DNA from: Candidatus Moraniibacteriota bacterium
GTDB lineage: Bacteria > Patescibacteriota > Minisyncoccia > Moranbacterales > UBA9337
NCBI GenBank assembly: GCA_023229615.1
Contig: JALNYX010000047.1
Span: 1 to 5,127, forward strand
Direction: 5' to 3'
DNA: 5,127 bases
This document shows positions 1-3,210 of the stretch, piece after piece. The notes below the pieces were generated by a model. That model was not told the origin of the DNA. It worked only from the letters and a program-made list of their open reading frames with translations, and searched no databases. The translations under genes were made by a program, and so were the position numbers. Numbering within the stretch: position 1 is the first letter of the stretch; the number at the start of each line of letters is the position of its first letter.

Positions 1-613
1 CTTTATTCCAAGTATGAAGGTCTTTTGTTAAAAGTTTTCTGCACTCGTCTAAATCTTCATACAGCTTTGCCCCGACGGAAACTTTTTGCAGTTTTTTGCC
101 GATTTTGGTGGCATACTCATCTAATAAGTCCTTTTCAAAGGCCTCTTTGGATAATAAATAAAGCTGGTCAAATCTCTCAATAAATTCTTTGTAAGAAATA
201 TCAAAAAGCAGTTTGTCGTTTAAGTTTTTATCTATCACTTGAGCGCAAAAAACTTTTACATTTTCAAAGTCGGTCAAAACCGCCCATGTGACGCCTTTGT
301 TCCAAGAGTATTTTATGCATTGTTCGGCAAATTTTTCATTCCACAGGTCAGCCGACAACTTTTTTGCTTCAAGATAAAATTTGGCCCGACCGTTTAAATA
401 AAAGCCGTAATCGGCGCGGTCACCGGAAATCTGCTCTTCTAGGGAAATTTCGTTTTTATCCGTCATATCCCAGCCCAAAATTTTAAAAAGTGGCTCAATA
501 AAACCATTTTTTGTTTCCTGCTCAGTATATCCCTTTATCTTGCCTAACCTCAAAGCTTCCTCGTATTTTTCAACAAGTTCCTGAATTTTTTGTTTGGCTG
601 AATTTTTATCCAT
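1..613 (-). CDS. Restriction endonuclease, type IIG (Eco57I-like) or type I HsdR-like, N-terminal part (3' end outside window)
   Basis: The frame is open from ATG (613-611) to the window edge, giving 204 residues of a longer protein. Residues 38-49 (FIEPLFKILGWD) match the conserved 'PL...LGW' opening of HsdR_N-type nuclease domains. A PD-(D/E)xK core follows: D68 in ADYGF, then E82 and K84 in YLEAKK. Next is Q98xxxY102, the QxxxY motif known from HsdR nucleases, and then the strand TWAVLTDFE (109-117) typical of this fold. The family cleaves foreign DNA. In single-chain type IIG enzymes this domain precedes a methyltransferase and a target-recognition domain, which would lie left of the window. 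The start is fixed by a good promoter just upstream and by the usual N-terminal length before the LGW motif. The gene is divergent from yebC. The nuclease domain is secure from visible motifs; the choice of type IIG over type I or an orphan nuclease is inferred from resemblance to CPR Eco57I-type proteins. Confidence 0.85.
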   Translation of the reverse strand, partial: MDKNSAKQKIQELVEKYEEALRLGKIKGYTEQETKNGFIEPLFKILGWDMTDKNEISLEEQISGDRADYGFYLNGRAKFYLEAKKLSADLWNEKFAEQCIKYSWNKGVTWAVLTDFENVKVFCAQVIDKNLNDKLLFDISYKEFIERFDQLYLLSKEAFEKDLLDEYATKIGKKLQKVSVGAKLYEDLDECRKLLTKDLHTWNK

Positions 614-621
614 TGCGCTTA

Positions 622-650
622 ATTATCCTTCATTTTTAGTGTTTTTTCAA
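622..650 (-). promoter_or_regulatory. Predicted sigma70-type promoter of the restriction gene
   Basis: On the minus strand, TTGAAA (650-645) and GATAAT (627-622) are separated by 17 nt. Each matches consensus at 5 of 6 positions. Only 8 nt lie between the -10 hexamer and the ATG at 613, so transcription should start at or within about 2 nt of the start codon. The AAGGA at 630-626 could be mistaken for a Shine-Dalgarno sequence, but it overlaps the -10 and would not be in the transcript. Confidence 0.6.
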
Positions 651-657
651 TCTGTGC

Positions 658-670
658 GCCACTCGGTGGC
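658..670. promoter_or_regulatory. Small dyad midway between divergent promoters
   Basis: GCCAC-TCG-GTGGC is a perfect 5-bp inverted repeat with a 3-nt centre. It lies between the two predicted -35 elements, and its centre (664) coincides with the midpoint of the two divergent -10 hexamers (664.5). It could be an operator for a regulator of the restriction gene and yebC. A 5-bp dyad is short enough to be chance. Confidence 0.3.
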
Positions 671-674
671 TAAC

Positions 675-695
675 ATACTGGATACTGAATACCGA
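675..695 (+). repeat. Three tandem 7-bp repeats (ATACTGG/ATACTGA/ATACCGA)
   Basis: Three consecutive heptamers begin at 675, 682 and 689, with variation at the last position and one internal change in the third. A further ATACTG occurs at 703-708, overlapping the predicted yebC -10. The repeats overlap the predicted -35 of yebC, so they may simply be low-complexity promoter DNA or could be protein-binding iterons. Confidence 0.45.
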
Positions 696-707
696 CTGCT
701 TTATACT
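679..707 (+). promoter_or_regulatory. Predicted promoter of the yebC-ruvC operon
   Basis: TGGATA (679-684, 4 of 6 to consensus) and TATACT (702-707, 5 of 6) are separated by 17 nt. The -10 ends 8 nt before the yebC ATG, and no Shine-Dalgarno sequence is visible upstream of that ATG. This suggests a leaderless message. A second -10-like hexamer, GATAAT at 708-713, is too close to the start codon to serve it. Confidence 0.5.
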
Positions 708-715
708 GATAATAT

Positions 716-1288
716 ATGTCCGGGCATAGCAAGTGGTCTCAAATAAAAAGGCAGAAGGGAGTGACTGACGCGAAGCGTAGCCAGATTTTTGGAAAGTTGA
801 GCAAAATTATTTCCCTTGCCGCGAGAAAAGGAGAAAAGCCGGATATGAATCCGGAGCTTCGCGTTGCCATAGAAAAAGCAAAGGCGGCAAACATGCCAGC
901 AGATAATATTGAACGCGCCATTAAAAAGGGCGCCGGAAAATTAGAAGGAGCTCAATTGGAAAATATGCGCTATGAAGCGTATGGCCCGGGCGGGACGGCA
1001 ATTATTATGGAAGGAATAACGGACAATAAAAATAGGACGACGCAGGAGATAAAGCACTTACTTTCAAAAAACGGAGCCAACTTGGCGCAAACCGGAGCAG
1101 TAACATGGGCTTTTGAACAAGCGAAGGACCGACCTTCGCTTGAAAGCGAAGGACCGACCTTCGCCCCCGCATGGCTACCAAAAAATAAATTAGGACTAAG
1201 CGAGCAAGACGCCGAAGCGCTCGATAAACTTTTAGAAGAATTGGACGATCACGACGACATTCAGGATATTTATACTAATGCGGAATAA
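716..1288 (+). CDS. yebC: YebC/PmpR (TACO1) family protein, short form lacking most of domain III
   Basis: The 190-residue protein opens with the family signature MSGHSKW (1-7), followed by the helical domain I (for example DAKRSQIFGKL, 18-28, and the NPELR segment, 45-49). The hallmark YGPGGTA (89-95) and TDNKNRT (102-108) follow, then GAVTWAFE (127-134). It ends with DDIQDIYTNAE (180-190), matching the DDVQxVYxNAE ending of full-length members. Typical YebC proteins are about 240-250 residues. Here the 60 or so residues between the GSVxxxF strand and the C-terminal helix, roughly the inserted domain III, are replaced by a short linker (about 135-160) that contains a tandem palindromic DNA repeat. 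Family members were long annotated as transcriptional regulators. More recent work on TACO1 and bacterial YebC supports a ribosome-associated role in translating difficult sequences such as polyproline. The start is fixed by the signature. Six nucleotides separate its stop from ruvC, the usual partner in a yebC-ruv cluster. Confidence 0.95.
   Translation: MSGHSKWSQIKRQKGVTDAKRSQIFGKLSKIISLAARKGEKPDMNPELRVAIEKAKAANMPADNIERAIKKGAGKLEGAQLENMRYEAYGPGGTAIIMEGITDNKNRTTQEIKHLLSKNGANLAQTGAVTWAFEQAKDRPSLESEGPTFAPAWLPKNKLGLSEQDAEALDKLLEELDDHDDIQDIYTNAE
1121..1164. repeat. Tandem palindromic repeat inside yebC (two 19-bp copies)
   Basis: GCGAAGGACCGACCTTCGC occurs exactly twice, at 1121-1139 and 1146-1164, separated by TTGAAA. 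Each copy is itself a hairpin: a 7-bp stem (GCGAAGG/CCTTCGC) around ACCGA. The inner halves can instead pair as a 9-bp stem (1133-1141 with 1144-1152). The 25-bp period is not a multiple of three, so the copies are read in different frames, as AKDRPS and SEGPTFA (residues 136-150). The 45-bp block 1121-1165 keeps the frame open. No other copy was seen in the window. Confidence 0.85.
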
Positions 1289-1294
1289 AATTTT

Positions 1295-1777
1295 ATGATT
1301 ATTTTAGGTATTGATCCAGGTTTTGACAGAATGGGTTGCGCGGTTTTGGAAAAAACAAAAAACGGAGAAAAATTAGTTTATTCAACCTGCCTCACGTCGG
1401 ATAGAAAGGCGCCTTATGAAAAACGGCTTTTGTCGCTCGGCGAAAAATTGGAAAAAATAATGAATAAATACAAACCGGACATCACCACTGTTGAAAAACT
1501 TTTCCTTTTTAAAAACCAAAAAACCATAATGGGCGTGGCGGAGGCAAGAGGCATGGTCTTATATCTGGCAGCCAAGAAAAACATCTGCATCAAAGAATTC
1601 ACCCCTTTGGAAATAAAAATGGCACTCACCGGCTATGGCCGGGCGGAAAAATCACAAGTCCAAAGTATGGTTAAGGCAATATTAAAATTAGAAAAAAAGG
1701 TTAAATTTGACGACGAAATGGACGCTATTGCTTGTGCCATAACCTGTTCCAGCACAAGCTTGCCCCGAGCACATTGA
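1295..1777 (+). CDS. ruvC: Crossover junction endodeoxyribonuclease RuvC
   Basis: This 160-residue protein is the resolvase that makes paired nicks in Holliday junctions delivered by RuvAB during recombination and fork repair. All four acidic metal ligands of the RNase H-like fold are visible: D7 in GIDPG, E67 in VEKLF, and D140 and D143 in DDEMDAIACAI. They correspond to D7, E66, D138 and D141 of the E. coli enzyme. The segments KNQKT (73-77), EARG (83-86) and LTGYGRAEKSQV (111-122) are also typical. Length is near the family's 150-180. The gene lies 6 nt after yebC, with no clear Shine-Dalgarno sequence, so it is probably co-transcribed and translationally coupled. ruvA and ruvB, often next in line, are absent here. 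The last nine residues (SSTSLPRAH) look unlike a conserved RuvC end and may come from a repeat. The stop is TGA. Confidence 0.96.
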   Translation: MIILGIDPGFDRMGCAVLEKTKNGEKLVYSTCLTSDRKAPYEKRLLSLGEKLEKIMNKYKPDITTVEKLFLFKNQKTIMGVAEARGMVLYLAAKKNICIKEFTPLEIKMALTGYGRAEKSQVQSMVKAILKLEKKVKFDDEMDAIACAITCSSTSLPRAH

Positions 1778-1780
1778 GAG

Positions 1781-1807
1781 GTTATCCACAGAGATAACTT
1801 TTCCACT
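1781..1807 (+). other. Perfect DnaA-box 9-mer, hairpin and degenerate second box
   Basis: TTATCCACA at 1782-1790 is an exact match to the consensus DnaA box. TTTTCCACT at 1799-1807 matches TTATNCACA at 7 of 9 positions. The first box also sits in an inverted repeat, GTTATC (1781-1786) and GATAAC (1793-1798), with a 6-nt loop and followed by TTTT. The segment could therefore be a DnaA-binding site or a weak terminator for yebC-ruvC. A lone 9-mer can arise by chance. Confidence 0.4.
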
Positions 1808-1811
1808 TGCC

Positions 1812-1826
1812 AAAAAAAAATTTTTT
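1812..1826. other. A9T6 tract upstream of the acidic ORF
   Basis: Nine A followed by six T, of which 12 bp (1815-1826) are self-complementary. Such tracts bend DNA or ease melting, and they can act as UP-like promoter elements. It lies between the DnaA-like box and the microprotein start. Its function is unknown. Confidence 0.4.
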
Positions 1827-1832
1827 GATAAA
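1827..1832 (+). promoter_or_regulatory. Weak -10-like hexamer before the acidic ORF
   Basis: GATAAA matches TATAAT at 4 of 6 positions and ends 8 nt before the ATG at 1841, the same spacing as upstream of three other genes here. No convincing -35 lies at 16-18 nt; TTGCCA at 1807-1812 is a good hexamer but only 14 nt away. The AGAGAG run directly before the ATG is too close to act as a Shine-Dalgarno sequence. Confidence 0.3.
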
Positions 1833-1840
1833 TAGAGAGT

Positions 1841-1969
1841 ATGCAAGATTTATATTTATACGACTTGGAGGGAGAAGAGGATGAACTCGGCGCGGAAACC
1901 GATGTGCCGGCTGAAGTGGACGACGAAGAGGACTTCAGCGACTTCGCGGCGAACAGCGACGAAGAGTAA
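1841..1969 (+). CDS. Extremely acidic 42-residue microprotein, function unknown
   Basis: ATG (1841) to TAA (1967-1969) encodes 42 residues, beginning MQDLYLYDLEGEEDEL and ending ANSDEE. By count, 9 Asp and 10 Glu give 19 acidic residues, with no Lys, Arg or His. Four aromatic residues are present (Y5, Y7, F32, F35). There is no membrane segment, signal peptide or cysteine, and it is probably disordered. Composition turns clearly more GC-rich than the flanks after the first codons, which supports coding. GACGAAGAG occurs twice (1922-1930 and 1958-1966), hinting at internal duplication. Its stop directly abuts the tyrS stop on the other strand. I do not recognise a family. It could be a small partner of a basic protein or nucleic-acid-binding surface, or a spurious ORF. 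A mostly blank gap around it and an upstream -10-like hexamer favour a real gene. Confidence 0.55.
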   Translation: MQDLYLYDLEGEEDELGAETDVPAEVDDEEDFSDFAANSDEE

Positions 1970-3124
1970 TTAATTTAAAATAATTCTTATGAATTTTCTT
2001 TTGCCGATTTTTATAATCGCATTTTTTTCTATTTTATGGTGAACGTCAGTAATTGTTTTTTCATCAACATCTATAGCATTCTCCGCCAACAATCTTCTAA
2101 ACTCACTTTTTGACGAGATAATTTTATTCTCAACAAGAATATCGCCGAGTGCTTCTTCTTTTTTTATTTTAATTTCCGGAATATCAGAAGGAATTTCTTT
2201 TTTTTGAAAAAGATTGATAAAATTTTCCTGCGCCTTTTTTGCCTCTTTCTCGCTGTGATAAGTTTTTACAATTTCAAAAGCCAAACGCATTTTCGCATCG
2301 CGCGGATTTTCTTTTCCGTCAAAATTTAAATTTATAAGAAGATTAAAATATCCCGGCAATAATTTATCAGGAATGGACATAATTTTTCCGTATTGCGTTT
2401 CTGGCTTTTCGGTAATGCCGACATAGTTTCCTAACGACTTGGACATTTTTTTCTCGCCGTCAGTGCCGATCAAAAGAGGGATGGTGATTACATATTGTTC
2501 AGCCATATTCATTCTTCGTTGGAGTGTACGGCCAGCTAGCATATTAAATTTCTGGTCCGTCCCGCCGATTTCAATATCCGCTTTTATTTTTACCGAGTCG
2601 TAGGCCTGCATAATCGGATATAAAATTTCCGCCGCGGAAATTTCCGCGCCAGATTCAATGCGCTTTTCAAAATCATCCCGTTCCAAAATCCTGTGCAGAG
2701 AAAATTTGCCGGTCAATTCCAAAACATCCTTCCATCCTTCTTTAGAAAACCATTCGCCGTTGTAATGAATTTCTGTTTTTTTGATGTCTAAAATTTTCCC
2801 GACTTGCTGAAAATATGTTTTGGCGTTGTTTTTAATTTCTTTATCAGAAAGAACCGGCCGAGTCGTTGTTCTGCCGGAAGGATCCCCAATTTTTGCGGTA
2901 AAATCTCCAATGATAAAAACTATTTTATGACCAAGCTCCTGAAATTCTTTAAGTTTCTTTAAAACCACCGAGTGCCCGAGATGTAAATCGGGGGCCGTTG
3001 GGTCGGCGCCATGCTTGATTCTCAATTTTTCTCCGGACTTAAGGCGTTTTTCTAAATTATCTTTTCCAATCAATTCCGCTACTCCCCTTTCCAGTAATTC
3101 TTTTATCTTTTGCTCGTCTTTCAT
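1970..3124 (-). CDS. tyrS: Tyrosyl-tRNA synthetase
   Basis: This complete 384-residue class I aminoacyl-tRNA synthetase charges tRNA-Tyr with tyrosine using ATP in the cytoplasm. The Rossmann domain carries the HIGH motif as HLGH (48-51) in GADPTAPDLHLGH, and the second ATP motif KMSKS at 226-230. Tyrosine-binding residues appear in YPIMQAYD (Y169, Q173, D176), with GGTDQ at 187-191. The C-terminal 60 or so residues (about 325-384, starting EEALGDILVENKI) form an S4 RNA-binding domain that contacts the tRNA. The HLGH and 'GADPTAPDLHLGH' wording suggests the TyrZ-like branch rather than the E. coli TyrS branch. Length is slightly below the usual 400-425. The start ATG has no Shine-Dalgarno sequence but a strong extended -10 lies 7 nt upstream. 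It is divergent from the PBP gene and convergent, stop to stop, with the acidic ORF. No T-box leader is possible in the short upstream region. Confidence 0.97.
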   Translation of the reverse strand: MKDEQKIKELLERGVAELIGKDNLEKRLKSGEKLRIKHGADPTAPDLHLGHSVVLKKLKEFQELGHKIVFIIGDFTAKIGDPSGRTTTRPVLSDKEIKNNAKTYFQQVGKILDIKKTEIHYNGEWFSKEGWKDVLELTGKFSLHRILERDDFEKRIESGAEISAAEILYPIMQAYDSVKIKADIEIGGTDQKFNMLAGRTLQRRMNMAEQYVITIPLLIGTDGEKKMSKSLGNYVGITEKPETQYGKIMSIPDKLLPGYFNLLINLNFDGKENPRDAKMRLAFEIVKTYHSEKEAKKAQENFINLFQKKEIPSDIPEIKIKKEEALGDILVENKIISSKSEFRRLLAENAIDVDEKTITDVHHKIEKNAIIKIGKRKFIRIILN

Positions 3125-3131
3125 ATTTTAA

Positions 3132-3161
3132 ATAATAGCATTAAAAACAGAGGGTAAACAA
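3132..3161 (-). promoter_or_regulatory. Predicted extended -10 promoter of tyrS
   Basis: On the minus strand, TGC-TATTAT (3140-3132) is an extended -10 (TGn plus a 5-of-6 hexamer). A weak -35, TTGTTT (3161-3156), lies 18 nt upstream. Seven nucleotides separate the -10 from the tyrS ATG, again predicting a leaderless transcript. Confidence 0.5.
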
Positions 3162-3192
3162 GGGCCTTTTTGTTTGCCAAAAGCTGTTTTTA
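3142..3192. promoter_or_regulatory. Long imperfect dyad in the tyrS/PBP divergent region
   Basis: The outer arms TAAAAACAG (3142-3150) and CTGTTTTTA (3184-3192) are perfect 9-bp complements. The inner arms GGTAAACAA (3153-3161) and TTGTTTGCC (3170-3178) match at 8 of 9. The dyad centre (about 3167) is the midpoint of the two -10 hexamers. It may be an operator for a dimeric regulator acting on both genes, or only a reflection of the two back-to-back promoters. Confidence 0.4.
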
Positions 3193-3202
3193 GATTTAAC
3201 AT
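3174..3202 (+). promoter_or_regulatory. Predicted promoter of the class A PBP gene
   Basis: TTGCCA (3174-3179, 5 of 6) and TAACAT (3197-3202, 4 of 6) are separated by 17 nt. The -10 ends 8 nt before the ATG at 3211, and no Shine-Dalgarno sequence lies in between. The -35 falls inside the shared dyad. Confidence 0.45.
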
Positions 3203-3210
3203 ATTAGATA

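Noticed and set aside
739..921. Minus-strand open frame opposite yebC
   Set aside because: It lies wholly within the conserved YebC N-terminal coding region, and its product resembles no family.
1121..1164. Two direct repeats as a CRISPR remnant
   Set aside because: The spacer is only 6 bp, there are just two units, and they lie inside a conserved gene; a palindromic mini-repeat fits better.
1414..1629. Minus-strand open frame opposite ruvC
   Set aside because: Antisense shadow of a well-conserved RuvC region containing catalytic E67.
1781..1802. GTTATC/GATAAC hairpin plus TTTT as a strong intrinsic terminator
   Set aside because: The stem is only 6 bp and AT-rich with a 4-T run, so it would be weak at best; it is recorded with the DnaA-like box instead.
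3125..3210. T-box or other amino-acid-responsive leader for tyrS
   Set aside because: The upstream gap is 86 bp and the predicted transcription start is at the ATG, leaving no room for a structured leader.
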